A DNA stretch of 32,978 nt from a bacterium (GCA_021817785.1 JAKAFY010000017.1:1-32978), one strand, 5' to 3'. Positions 17,349 to 26,124 are shown, numbered from the stretch's first letter. Program-made: numbers and translations. The notes: generated from the sequence alone by a model not told the origin.

Positions 17349-18449
17349 ATGCTACTTACCGCGGTCACATTCCTCGTCATTCTGACAATTTTAGTTCTCA
17401 TTCATGAACTCGGTCATTTTACTGCGGCCAAGCTAATCGGTGTCCGGGTGGAAGAATTTGGCTTGGGTTTGCCTCCCCGGATATTCGGGAAAAAATTCGG
17501 CGATACGATCTATTCCTTAAACTGGCTTCCTATCGGGGGATTTGTACGGCTTGCCGGGGAAGATCTGGAAGATATACAGCAATCCAAAGTGAAATCCGCG
17601 CAGCGCGCACAGTACTTTTGGGCACGAAGCAAAAAAGAACGCGCCGTCATCCTGTCGGCAGGCGTCGTCATGAACTTTCTGCTTGCCGTAGGAATTACGG
17701 GATTTTTGCTTGTGCACGGAGTCAAAGAGCCCGCGGGTCGCGTGCATGTGGAAGTGGTATCCCCGGGCACTCCGGCCGCCGCCGCCGGCTTTATGGTTAA
17801 CGACGTCATCACAGATATTGAGCTTACGGGTACACCGACGGTTCCCGGCATCCATGTTCCGAAAACGACGGACGCAATCATCCGGTTTTCTCATACCTAT
17901 GCCGGCAAATCATTGGCGATTACCGTTGTGCGCATGGGACAGACAGTACACCTGACGCTGGTGCCCCGCGTAAAGCCGCCGCCAGGCCAGGGACCCATGG
18001 GGATTGCTATTTCGAACATGGAGGTGCACAAATACACCTTGGCTGAAGCACCCGGGAAGGCCGTATCCGTAACGCTTCTGCGTGCACGCGATATGCTGGT
18101 ATCGCTCGGGACGACGATCGGGCGTTTGGCCACACTCCGTCCGCCGCAGGCGGAAGTAGCGGGTCCCATAGGTATTGCGGAAGTTACCGGTCAGGCGGTG
18201 AAGTTCGGTTGGGAAGCAGTGTTGGAATTTGCCGGCATCCTGTCATTAAACCTTGCGGTGCTTAATATATTGCCGATCCCCGCGTTGGATGGGGGAAGAC
18301 TCGCGTTTGTATTTTTGGAAAAGATATTCCGCCGCCGCGTAAACCCTGTCTTTGAACGGAACGCACATCAGATCGGTATGATTATCTTGCTAGCGCTTAT
18401 TTTGCTGGTTTCCATAAACGATATCATGCGATTAGCACACGGAGGCTAA
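17349..18449 (+). CDS. rseP: RIP/site-2 protease family zinc metalloprotease (RseP-like) with PDZ domain
   Basis: LIHELGHFTAAKLIGVRVEEFGLGLPPRI; NILPIPALDGGRL. Confidence 0.95.
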   Translation: MLLTAVTFLVILTILVLIHELGHFTAAKLIGVRVEEFGLGLPPRIFGKKFGDTIYSLNWLPIGGFVRLAGEDLEDIQQSKVKSAQRAQYFWARSKKERAVILSAGVVMNFLLAVGITGFLLVHGVKEPAGRVHVEVVSPGTPAAAAGFMVNDVITDIELTGTPTVPGIHVPKTTDAIIRFSHTYAGKSLAITVVRMGQTVHLTLVPRVKPPPGQGPMGIAISNMEVHKYTLAEAPGKAVSVTLLRARDMLVSLGTTIGRLATLRPPQAEVAGPIGIAEVTGQAVKFGWEAVLEFAGILSLNLAVLNILPIPALDGGRLAFVFLEKIFRRRVNPVFERNAHQIGMIILLALILLVSINDIMRLAHGG

Positions 18450-18525
18450 CCATTTCTGCACCTCTTCAGAAGATTCTCTCGCGTTGGTTGACATCATTTA
18501 CTGCGATAGTCTATCGTAGTGGATA

Positions 18526-19398
18526 ATGCATAAATATATAGACTACCTGAGTTGGGGATTCATGGTATTGTTTGCGGTGCCGACCCTTCTGATCATGGGT
18601 TCCTGGGGAAGTCTGCCAGGGGATCTCATGTATCCCGTGAAACTCGGCCTGGAACAGGTGTTATTGCTTGCGGCCCGGCCATCGTACGCGGCAGAAGCGT
18701 CACTCAACGTAAAGTACACGACCCGTAGGCTTACGGATGCAAAAGTATTGCTTGCCAACGACCAGTCCGGAAAAGGATTGTCGTATCTTTCCCAGCAGGT
18801 GATCGCAACGCAGGCAGTCATCAACCGGGCGCCGGATCCCGTCACCAAACAAAAACTTGCAGAACAGTATATTGCCACCCTCCAGACTGCATCGTCGGAG
18901 CTTTCCCAACAGCGTCAGCAGATAGCGATTACTGCCGGAACCAATGCGGTTTCGCCGTCTGCGCTAGTCGGATCCCAGGCCACGTTGCCAACCGAAGTCA
19001 CTGCCTCTCGTGGCACTACCGTTCCCGCTATGCCGACTGCATCGCCGCAACACATTGTAGCGCCGACTCAAACCGGATCGCAGAACGCCAACCGGGTTAT
19101 TGTTCCGACAGCCGTTCCCACCGTGGGTACACAGACTGCGTCCACCACGTCGCCGCAGGACTCCAGTCCCGTAGCCGTCGTATCTCAAATTGATGCGACA
19201 CAAGAGCAAATCCAGCAGACGATCGACCAACTGCAGGCCGCGGTACAGTCAGCGCCAGAGGAGAGCAAACATTCAGATACAACTACCGCAAACGATCATA
19301 ATGCCAATGGTCAACAAACCGGGTCAGACAACTCCGGAAACCATGAAAATGATGCAAACAACGCCAAAAATACGAATACGAAAAACAGCGATAAATAA
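18526..19398 (+). CDS. DUF5667-like membrane-associated protein with low-complexity C-terminus
   Basis: GSLPGDLMYPVKLGLEQVLLLAARPSYAAEASLNVKYTTRRLTDAK; Thr/Ser/Asn-rich tail. Confidence 0.65.
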   Translation: MHKYIDYLSWGFMVLFAVPTLLIMGSWGSLPGDLMYPVKLGLEQVLLLAARPSYAAEASLNVKYTTRRLTDAKVLLANDQSGKGLSYLSQQVIATQAVINRAPDPVTKQKLAEQYIATLQTASSELSQQRQQIAITAGTNAVSPSALVGSQATLPTEVTASRGTTVPAMPTASPQHIVAPTQTGSQNANRVIVPTAVPTVGTQTASTTSPQDSSPVAVVSQIDATQEQIQQTIDQLQAAVQSAPEESKHSDTTTANDHNANGQQTGSDNSGNHENDANNAKNTNTKNSDK

Positions 19399-19411
19399 AT
19401 AGGCCGCCTAT

Positions 19412-19440
19412 TTGACAAGGAAAGACGATCGCAGTACACT
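19412..19440 (+). promoter_or_regulatory. Promoter of proS leader: TTGACA-N17-TACACT
   Basis: TTGACA 19412-19417 and TACACT 19435-19440. Confidence 0.65.
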
Positions 19441-19446
19441 CAATCC

Positions 19447-19697
19447 GGTTTCAGAAACGCGTCAGAAACATCCTGCCACCGAACAGGATGATCCTATACA
19501 AAGGAACGCGGCTCCGCCAACAACGGAGACGGGTGCGCCCGTAAGAGCGACAAACAAGAGTTGAAAGTAGAAAGTTCATAACGTTTGTAAAGTATCTTGC
19601 TTTATAAACTTTGAAACTTTATAAACTTTTGACTGAATTAAGGTGGTACCCCCTCCGATATGGAGGGCCTTAAAACAAACGGTACCTTTTTTTGTGG
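19447..19697 (+). promoter_or_regulatory. T-box riboswitch leader of proS
   Basis: Antiterminator TTAAGG-[TGGTACC bulge]-CCCTCC-gatat-GGAGGG-CCTTAA at 19638-19673; downstream GGTACCTTTTTTT can pair with the bulge region as terminator; upstream hairpins CATCCTG/CAGGATG closed by CGCGT/ACGCG. Confidence 0.88.
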
Positions 19698-19729
19698 GAA
19701 AAACGTACACTGATGAAAGGAGCATGCAT

Positions 19730-21415
19730 ATGAAATATTCAACACTTATTGGAAAAACGAGTAGGCAAAAATTGCCCGGGAGCGAAATAACGAGCCATCA
19801 GTTATTGTTGCGTGCCGGATTTATCACGCCGGTTGCTGCAGGGATATATTCGTTTTTGCCCTTGGGGTTTCGGGTGCTCGAAAACATTGACCGCATTATC
19901 AAAGAAGAATTTACCAAGCGTGGTATCCAGCACATCATTATGCCATTTGTTCATCCTGCCAGCCTGTGGAAGGAAACAGGGCGGTTTACAAAATGGGCAA
20001 AAGCACTTGCAGTGTTTGATGCGAAAAGCGGTGGCAAATACTTGCTGGCTCCCACTCACGAGGAGACCGTTACCGATATCGCGCGTAAATTCGTACTGAG
20101 TTATAAAGATATGCCAGTAATCGTCAACCAGAACCAATGGAAGTATCGTGATGAAGTGCGGGTAAACGGTGGGTTATTGCGGACTCGCGAATTTTTGATG
20201 CAGGATGCATATAGTTTTGATAAAGATGAAGAGGGCCTAGCTACAAGTTTTGATACGGTGAGCGAGGCATACCATGCCATATTCGATCGAATCGGATTGC
20301 CCGTCACCGTAGTTAAAGCCGATAGCGGTGCAATTGGTGGGACAGGAAGCGAAGAATTTATGGTCGAATCCGAAGTAGGTGAAGACCGGATATTTGTCTG
20401 TGACCGTGGGGACTACAAAGCCAATGTCGAAAAAGCCGAGTCAGCATTTCCTCAATTTAACCAAATGGGAGAAGAAAAAAAACCTATGCAGGAAGTCCTT
20501 GGCGAAGGCATCATCGGTGTCGAACCGCTCGCGAAATTTTTGAATATTCCCGTGCAGAAAACAACGAAGACGCTTTTGTATCAAGCGGATGATCGCGTGG
20601 TAGCAGTCTGTGTCCGTGGAGAATACTCTGTGAGCGAGATAAAGCTGTCCAACATACTAAAGTGCATGAATCTTGGCCTCGCATCAGCAGACACCGTCAA
20701 GCGGGTGACCGGAGCGGACGTAGGCTACGCCGGACCTGTCGGACTGCCAAAAGACGTTGAAGTCATTTGGGACAAATCAACAGAGGGTCGCGTGAATTTT
20801 GAGTGTGGCGGCAATAAAACGCATTATCATAACATAAACGTCAATTTTGGGGCCGATGTCGCAACGCCGAAGCAGTTTGTGGATGTTCGGGAAGTAAAAT
20901 CCGGAGAAGGATGTCCTAAATGTGACGGCACACTTTCTGAGGCGCATACCATAGAGCTTGGACATGTATTTAAACTTGGCACGATTTATTCCAAAGCAAT
21001 GCACGCCGAATTTATCGATCAGGACGGCAAAAAAAAACCGATTATCATGGGCTGCTACGGCATCGGCATGACGAGGCTTATCGCCGCAGCGGTCGAGGTG
21101 TTTCATGATGAACGCGGCATCATCTGGCCTGAAGCGATCGCTCCGTTTCGCGCACATCTTATCTCATTACCCGGCGGGGAGACTAAAGCAGCTGAAGTCT
21201 ACGATGCGCTTTTGAAAGCAGGGGTCGATGTACTGTGGGATGACCGTGAAGGTTCGGCTGGGGTGAAATTTGCGGATGCTGATCTTATAGGACTACCCTG
21301 GCGGTTTGTCATTTCCAAAAAAACTGAAGGTAAAATTGAAATCAAGAAACGTACTGAGTCAGAGGCAAAATTAGTTTCTGAAACAGAGTTGATGTCTTTA
21401 CTTGCAAACAAATAA
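19730..21415 (+). CDS. proS: Prolyl-tRNA synthetase
   Basis: ATG 19730 after AAAGGAG; SRQKLPGSEITSHQLLLRAGFITPVAAGIYSFLPLGFRVLENI...APTHEETVTDIAR. Confidence 0.96.
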   Translation: MKYSTLIGKTSRQKLPGSEITSHQLLLRAGFITPVAAGIYSFLPLGFRVLENIDRIIKEEFTKRGIQHIIMPFVHPASLWKETGRFTKWAKALAVFDAKSGGKYLLAPTHEETVTDIARKFVLSYKDMPVIVNQNQWKYRDEVRVNGGLLRTREFLMQDAYSFDKDEEGLATSFDTVSEAYHAIFDRIGLPVTVVKADSGAIGGTGSEEFMVESEVGEDRIFVCDRGDYKANVEKAESAFPQFNQMGEEKKPMQEVLGEGIIGVEPLAKFLNIPVQKTTKTLLYQADDRVVAVCVRGEYSVSEIKLSNILKCMNLGLASADTVKRVTGADVGYAGPVGLPKDVEVIWDKSTEGRVNFECGGNKTHYHNINVNFGADVATPKQFVDVREVKSGEGCPKCDGTLSEAHTIELGHVFKLGTIYSKAMHAEFIDQDGKKKPIIMGCYGIGMTRLIAAAVEVFHDERGIIWPEAIAPFRAHLISLPGGETKAAEVYDALLKAGVDVLWDDREGSAGVKFADADLIGLPWRFVISKKTEGKIEIKKRTESEAKLVSETELMSLLANK

Positions 21416-21498
21416 AGATGAATCCGGAAGCTGTGTCGCCTGCGGCAAGCCAGCTATCCATCTCTGGATATTTGCGCAGTCGTATTAGTTAGTAGGGA

Positions 21499-21921
21499 TT
21501 ACGCTGGTGTCCGATTCGATGCTATAGCCTTGCGGAAGCCTATTTTTTGTCTGCGATGCTCTACGAATCCCCGGAGTTGACGAACTTTCCATGCCTGCAT
21601 ATTTTTATCATATTTTTCACGCAGCACGTAACCAGCTTGCTCCAGTGCTGCCATGACCATTGACCCGTAGTATTTCGGATTTAGTTCATGTCTCGGTATA
21701 TTAAATGTATCGCCAACTATATTGCTTAGGTCCCGCATTTTTATCAGATGATGCCAGATGAGCATTGGATTATTCTGTACGGCTTTGACGACGGCATCAA
21801 CTAATTGGCGGCCCGTAATATTTTTCTCCGCCTTTGTTATGAATACACAATCAAGATAATCTCCAGATCCAACAAACTTTTCTTGCGTATATACATATTT
21901 TGATATATTTATTACTGCGAT
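21499..21921 (-). pseudogene. Open frame (minus strand) lacking a start codon in its upstream half; truncated gene remnant or unannotated start
   Basis: Frame open from 21921 to 21499, protein-like (YVYTQEKFVGSGDYLDCVFITKAEKNITGRQLVDAVVKAVQNNPMLIWHHLIKM...), but no ATG/GTG/TTG before the internal ATG at 21765. Confidence 0.4.
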
Positions 21922-21944
21922 TCAAGCAAACATGCCATATCTGG

Positions 21945-21950
21945 TATACT
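21945..21950 (+). promoter_or_regulatory. -10 box TATACT, 6 nt before ATG (leaderless)
   Basis: CTGGTATACT-actttc-ATG (extended -10, TGG). Confidence 0.5.
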
Positions 21951-21956
21951 ACTTTC

Positions 21957-22787
21957 ATGAAAACCATTGTTGTCCACATCGGTCCGGATTTGGATGCCAT
22001 TACGAGTGCGTGGATGGTCAAAACGTTTTGGCCCGGGTGGGAAGAGGCCAGTATCGCCTTTGTGCCGGCCGGCACGACGCTTGGCAAAAAAGATCCTGAT
22101 GCAGATCCCGAGATACTCCACACGGATACGGGATTCGGCAAATATGACCATCACCAGACCGACGCGGATACCTGTGCGGCGATGCTTATTTACGAAGAAA
22201 CAAAGCGGCTTCACGGACCGGATCCGGCACTCGAGCGTATGGTAGCGGTAGTGAATGATGTGGATCATTTCCGCGAAGTGTTTTACCCTAATGCATCAGC
22301 AGATTTTTGGGAGTTTTGGGTGGTCGCCCAGATAGACGGGTGGCGATTAATCTACAGCGATAACCCGTTAAAGATTATGGAACTCGGGTTCCTCACACTG
22401 GATGGCATCTACAAAGTGATGCTCAATAAAATTTGGGCAGAAAAGGAACTTGCCACTGCCAAAGAATTTGCGACAAAATGGGGCAAAGGCGTCGGATTTG
22501 AAACGGTCAACGATGAAGTGATCCACCAGGCCCAAAAGCGTGGATATGCCGTCGTTATCCGGAAAGATCCGAAAAAAGGCTATGTGCGCATCAAAACGCT
22601 TCCGAAAGAGGAAATTGACTTGACCGCATTGTATGAACGTCTAAAAAAAGACGAGCCCGACGCTACCTGGTTTTTGCATGCGTCGCGGCATATGATATTA
22701 AACGGCAGTGCCAAAAATCCGGATATGAAACCATCACGCCGCACACTACAAGAATTAGTCGCAGTTATACAGGAGGTGTGCGCCTAA
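21957..22787 (+). CDS. DHH/MYG1-like phosphoesterase-type protein
   Basis: VVHIGPDLDAITSAWMV... and TGFGKYDHHQTDADTCAAMLIYEE (DHH-type motif), VNDVDHF. Confidence 0.65.
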   Translation: MKTIVVHIGPDLDAITSAWMVKTFWPGWEEASIAFVPAGTTLGKKDPDADPEILHTDTGFGKYDHHQTDADTCAAMLIYEETKRLHGPDPALERMVAVVNDVDHFREVFYPNASADFWEFWVVAQIDGWRLIYSDNPLKIMELGFLTLDGIYKVMLNKIWAEKELATAKEFATKWGKGVGFETVNDEVIHQAQKRGYAVVIRKDPKKGYVRIKTLPKEEIDLTALYERLKKDEPDATWFLHASRHMILNGSAKNPDMKPSRRTLQELVAVIQEVCA

Positions 22788-22788
22788 A

Positions 22789-22858
22789 TTTATAATTTTA
22801 AATTTTTAATTTTCAATAAAAATTAATTGAACATTGTAAATTGAAAAAAGAAAATTAT
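22789..22858. repeat. 7-bp-periodic inverted spacer element (upstream of HIT gene)
   Basis: TTTATAA|TTTTAAA|TTTTTAA|TTTTCAA|TAAAAAT|TAATTGA|ACATTGT|AAATTGA|AAAAAGA|AAATTAT. Confidence 0.78.
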
Positions 22859-23270
22859 GAACGACTGTATCTTTTGTAAAATCATAGCCAACGAAATTCC
22901 GTCCTACACGGTGTACGAAGATGCCGATACCAAAGCGTTTCTGGACATATTTGGCGCGACCGACGGGCATACTATGGTTATTTTAAAAAAACACGGGGAA
23001 ACCATCCATGCCTACGACGCCGAGGAATTGAAAAAATTGTGGTCCACAGTACAAAAAGTTGCGGCAGCAGTGGAAAGAGCATTTGATACCACCATTTTAT
23101 CCATCGGCATAAACCACGGCGAGCCGGCCGGCGTGAAACACCTGCATGTCCATATTATGCCTCGCTTTGAGGGCGACGGAGGTGGTATAATGCAATCACT
23201 TCCGGGGAAGAAATTAACCAATAAGGACTTTTCAGGAGTAGCGGAGAAGATTAAAAGTAAGTTGGAATAG
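22857..23270 (+). CDS. HIT family protein
   Basis: CIFCKIIANEIPSYTVYEDADTKAFLDI; HLHVHIMPR histidine triad. Confidence 0.95.
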   Translation: MNDCIFCKIIANEIPSYTVYEDADTKAFLDIFGATDGHTMVILKKHGETIHAYDAEELKKLWSTVQKVAAAVERAFDTTILSIGINHGEPAGVKHLHVHIMPRFEGDGGGIMQSLPGKKLTNKDFSGVAEKIKSKLE

Positions 23271-23273
23271 AAA

Positions 23274-23382
23274 GTCCGCCAAACCTTACTTTATGCCTTT
23301 TCACTACTATTCGTAGACGGCATAAAGAGCGGTTGAGGGGCGGACCTAAGAACGAGTAATCCACTTTGTGGAAACTCGTTCT
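23274..23382 (+). ncRNA. Candidate structured leader upstream of rpsU (two long hairpins)
   Basis: GTCCGCC/GGCGGAC (7 bp) enclosing CTTTATGCC/GGCATAAAG (9 bp); second hairpin AGAACGAGT..CCAC-TTT-GTGG..ACTCGTTCT. Confidence 0.5.
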
Positions 23383-23407
23383 AAGGAAAGTGAGGTGTTT
23401 TATTTTT

Positions 23408-23608
23408 ATGGTATTTGTTAAAGCACAACCAGGAGACACATCAGACGCACTTATTCGTAAATTCATGCGCAAAGTGCTCAATGAAGGCATTTTGCAGGAT
23501 CTGAAAAAGCGTGAATTTTACGTCAAACCCGCAGAAAAGCGGAAAGAAGCGAAGAAAGAGTTAAAGCGCAGGCTGCGCCGCAATAATCGTCACAGTAACA
23601 GGGGATAA
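23408..23608 (+). CDS. rpsU: 30S ribosomal protein bS21
   Basis: MVFVKAQPGDTSDALIRKFMRKVLNEGILQDLKKREFYVKPAEKRKEAKKELKRRLRR. Confidence 0.88.
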   Translation: MVFVKAQPGDTSDALIRKFMRKVLNEGILQDLKKREFYVKPAEKRKEAKKELKRRLRRNNRHSNRG

Positions 23609-23612
23609 CGTT

Positions 23613-24059
23613 ATGTTACTTACGGATATTCAATCAACAGTCGTCACATCGCTCAAAAAAGGCGATGCCGTATCCGTGGAGACGCTGCGGTTTCTGATCT
23701 CCGCGGTGCGAAATGCCGCGATCAATAAATACGGCGCGGATGCGGAATCCAAGATCACCGACGCGGATGTGCTGGACGTCATCAAAAAACAGGTCAAAAC
23801 GCATAAAGAATCCGTAGACGCATTTGAAAAAGCCGGACGAAGCGAACTTGCCCAAAAAGAAGCGGCTCAGTTGGCCATTTTGGAGGCATATTTACCAAAG
23901 CAGGTATCGGACGACGAACTCAAAACGCTGCTTACTCCCATTGCTGCTGCCGGAGGTGATTTCGGCCCCATGATGGGTAAAGCCATGGCGGCAGTTGGAG
24001 GCAAAGCAGATGGTGCTCGTGTATCGGCAATATTAAAAAGCCTTCTGCCTAAAAGCTAA
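23613..24059 (+). CDS. GatB/YqeY domain protein
   Basis: LRFLISAVRNAAINKYG...EAYLPKQVSDDEL...FGPMMGKAMAAVGGKADGARVSAILKSLL. Confidence 0.92.
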   Translation: MLLTDIQSTVVTSLKKGDAVSVETLRFLISAVRNAAINKYGADAESKITDADVLDVIKKQVKTHKESVDAFEKAGRSELAQKEAAQLAILEAYLPKQVSDDELKTLLTPIAAAGGDFGPMMGKAMAAVGGKADGARVSAILKSLLPKS

Positions 24060-24097
24060 GCTTTTTTCTGCAAAATTGCCCCAGAAAGCTTAGCTTT
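24052..24097 (+). repeat. Long inverted repeat overlapping the yqeY-like stop codon
   Basis: AAAGCTAAGCTTT(TTT)CTG ... CAGAAAGCTTAGCTTT: 16-bp complementary arms with a 3-nt bulge. Confidence 0.8.
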
Positions 24098-24107
24098 GTA
24101 ACTGTCT

Positions 24108-24503
24108 ATGATAACCGTATTATTCCAGACCGAGTCCCACTTTCCTGTTTCCACCGCAAAGATAAAAGATGCCGTAGTATCCTATCTTTCGACCCGTGTA
24201 AAAAGTAAAACCGAAATAAGCATCACCATTATCGGTGACCGGAGGATGCAGGAGCTGAATAACCGGTACAGAAAGATAGATGCGACCACCGACGTGTTGT
24301 CTTTCCCGCAAAACGATCCGTCCCAGCAGATGGCCCCATTCGTAGAGGCTCCGGACGGCGTACTGCGTCTCGGAGATGTGGTGGTATCGTATCCGCAGGC
24401 CGTCGCAGAGGCTACAGACGAAAATAAACTTGTGGATGATAAGGTCGTTGAACTTATCGAACACGGGATCAATCATCTTCTTGGTATTCATCACCCGGAA
24501 TAA
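24108..24503 (+). CDS. ybeY: Endoribonuclease YbeY, short form
   Basis: DATTDVLSFP; LGDVVVSYPQA; HGINHLLGIHH matches HGxxHLLGxxH; ends right after the motif. Confidence 0.88.
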   Translation: MITVLFQTESHFPVSTAKIKDAVVSYLSTRVKSKTEISITIIGDRRMQELNNRYRKIDATTDVLSFPQNDPSQQMAPFVEAPDGVLRLGDVVVSYPQAVAEATDENKLVDDKVVELIEHGINHLLGIHHPE

Positions 24504-24578
24504 ATCGAAGAAGGAAAAGGGAAAATCGAAGATGTAATATAAGTTGATAGCTTTTCGTTTTTCTATTTTCGTTTTAAG
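24502..24578. repeat. 7-bp-periodic inverted spacer element (upstream of dnaX)
   Basis: AAATCGA|AGAAGGA|AAAGGGA|AAATCGA|AGATGTA ... CTTTTCG|TTTTTCT|ATTTTCG|TTTTAAG; arms 49 nt apart, same phase. Confidence 0.75.
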
Positions 24579-24586
24579 ATTGCACT

Positions 24587-26056
24587 ATGTCATTTTACCG
24601 CACCTACCGGCCGCAAGTTATAGAAGATATCGATAATGCCGCAGTACGTACTCATTTACTGGCACTGCTTTCCAAAGACAAAAAAGAATTGCCTCACGCA
24701 TACTTGTTTACCGGACCCAAAGGTGCCGGCAAGACGACGGCTGCACGAGTTATTGCGAAATTGTTTAATTGTGAAAAACCTACGAAAGCCGGCCCGTGCG
24801 GTGCGTGTGATCAGTGCCGATCGATAGCCAATGGCACCAGTCTGGATGTGATAGAGATGGATGCAGCAAGTAACCGCGGCATAGACGAAATACGGCAGCT
24901 TCGGGATCGTATCGGATTGTCGCCGGCATCGGCTCCGTACACGATTTATATCATCGACGAAGTGCATATGCTCACGACCGAAGCATTTAACGCGCTGTTA
25001 AAGACGCTGGAAGAGCCGCCGGCGCATGCGGTATTTGTATTGGCTACTACGGATAGGGAAAAGGTGCCGTCCACGATCCAGTCCCGGTGTATGACAATCA
25101 CGTTCGGAAAAGCATCCGCCGATGAATTGGTACATGCATTGGCTCGGATTGCGAAAGCCGAAAAAATCACTATAGATGACGCAGCCCTTGCCCGTATCGC
25201 GAAATCCGCAGATGGGTCGTTCCGGGATGCCGTCAAATATCTCGAACAGCTGAGTTTTTCAAAGGGAACGATCACCGCGGATATGGTGGGGGAAACGCTT
25301 GCGCTTTCGGACGTGTCGCTTCGCGAGGCATTGCTCTCGCATCTTATCGCCCACGATGTGAAAATGGCGCTCGCGGATATTGAAACAGCGGTTTCATCCG
25401 GGAGTGATATGAAGCTCTTACTTACGGATCTGTTGGGCGATCTGGAACGCAAAATGGTGGCAGTGGCGACCGGGAATACACAGGATGCATGGAACATGCC
25501 GGATATCCGTGGCGCGATACAGAAATTTACCAAAGCGTACACAGAGTTACGGTTGAGTCCTATTGCCCAGTTACCCGTAGAAGTTGCTATTGTGGAATTT
25601 TGTGCGGGCGTCCCTGACGCCGTGTCCGCGGCATCTCCGAAAGAATCCCGGCCGGCTTCTCCCCGTGTGCCGGCCCCCATACCGCAGTCTGCGGCAGTGG
25701 CGGCGCCTCAACCGGCGCATGTTGCTTCGACGCCTGCCGTTACCGTTTCGCCTGTTTTGCCTGTGCCGGATGTTGTTCCGCCTGTTCCGTCGCTGGGATT
25801 GCTTACGTATGAAAAGCTGGTGGAACACTGGCCGGACTTTATTACGGCAACCAAGCCGTATAACCATTCCGTAGCCGGCGTGCTGCGTTCATCTAGACCA
25901 AAGGCTGTGGAAGGTGGTATAGTAACCATCGAAGCGTTTTATAAGTTCCATCAGGAAAAACTTGCGGAAGTCCGCACCAAACAGGTGTTAAGCGAGGTCT
26001 TAAAGAAACTGTTTGGGGAAAAGGTAAAGATAGAGATAGTTTTGGGAAAAAAATAA
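24587..26056 (+). CDS. dnaX: DNA polymerase III subunit gamma/tau
   Basis: HAYLFTGPKGAGKTTAARVIAKLFNC; Cys cluster CGACDQCRSI; DEVHMLTTEAFNALLKTLEEPPAHAVFVLATTD. Confidence 0.97.
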   Translation: MSFYRTYRPQVIEDIDNAAVRTHLLALLSKDKKELPHAYLFTGPKGAGKTTAARVIAKLFNCEKPTKAGPCGACDQCRSIANGTSLDVIEMDAASNRGIDEIRQLRDRIGLSPASAPYTIYIIDEVHMLTTEAFNALLKTLEEPPAHAVFVLATTDREKVPSTIQSRCMTITFGKASADELVHALARIAKAEKITIDDAALARIAKSADGSFRDAVKYLEQLSFSKGTITADMVGETLALSDVSLREALLSHLIAHDVKMALADIETAVSSGSDMKLLLTDLLGDLERKMVAVATGNTQDAWNMPDIRGAIQKFTKAYTELRLSPIAQLPVEVAIVEFCAGVPDAVSAASPKESRPASPRVPAPIPQSAAVAAPQPAHVASTPAVTVSPVLPVPDVVPPVPSLGLLTYEKLVEHWPDFITATKPYNHSVAGVLRSSRPKAVEGGIVTIEAFYKFHQEKLAEVRTKQVLSEVLKKLFGEKVKIEIVLGKK

Positions 26057-26124
26057 AACGTAAAAACGTAAAAGTAAAACGTGTTCGTCACGATACAAAA
26101 GATATTTTCGATTTTCCATATACC
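26055..26124. repeat. 7-bp-periodic inverted spacer element (upstream of ybaB/ebfC)
   Basis: AAAACGT|AAAAACG|TAAAAGT|AAAACGT|GTTCGTC|ACGATAC|AAAAGAT|ATTTTCG|ATTTTCC|ATATACC. Confidence 0.72.

Noticed and set aside
8342-22848. Shared 16-mer ATTGTAAATTGAAAAA in two spacers as evidence of a dispersed copy-type repeat
   Set aside because: Low-complexity AT sequence makes the match weak; the other heptad loci share architecture but not words, so a copy-paste repeat family is not supported.
23178-23195. GGTGGTATAATGCAATC inside the HIT gene as a promoter
   Set aside because: Lies inside a conserved coding segment (EGDGGGIMQSLPGK) with no matching -35 recognised or leaderless gene start; probably coincidental.
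12602-23316. 13-nt word CTACGAATAGTAG at 12602-12614 reappearing inverted at 23304-23316 in two structured leaders
   Set aside because: A 33 kb window compared with itself on both strands is expected to contain several chance 13-mer matches; the flanks do not match.
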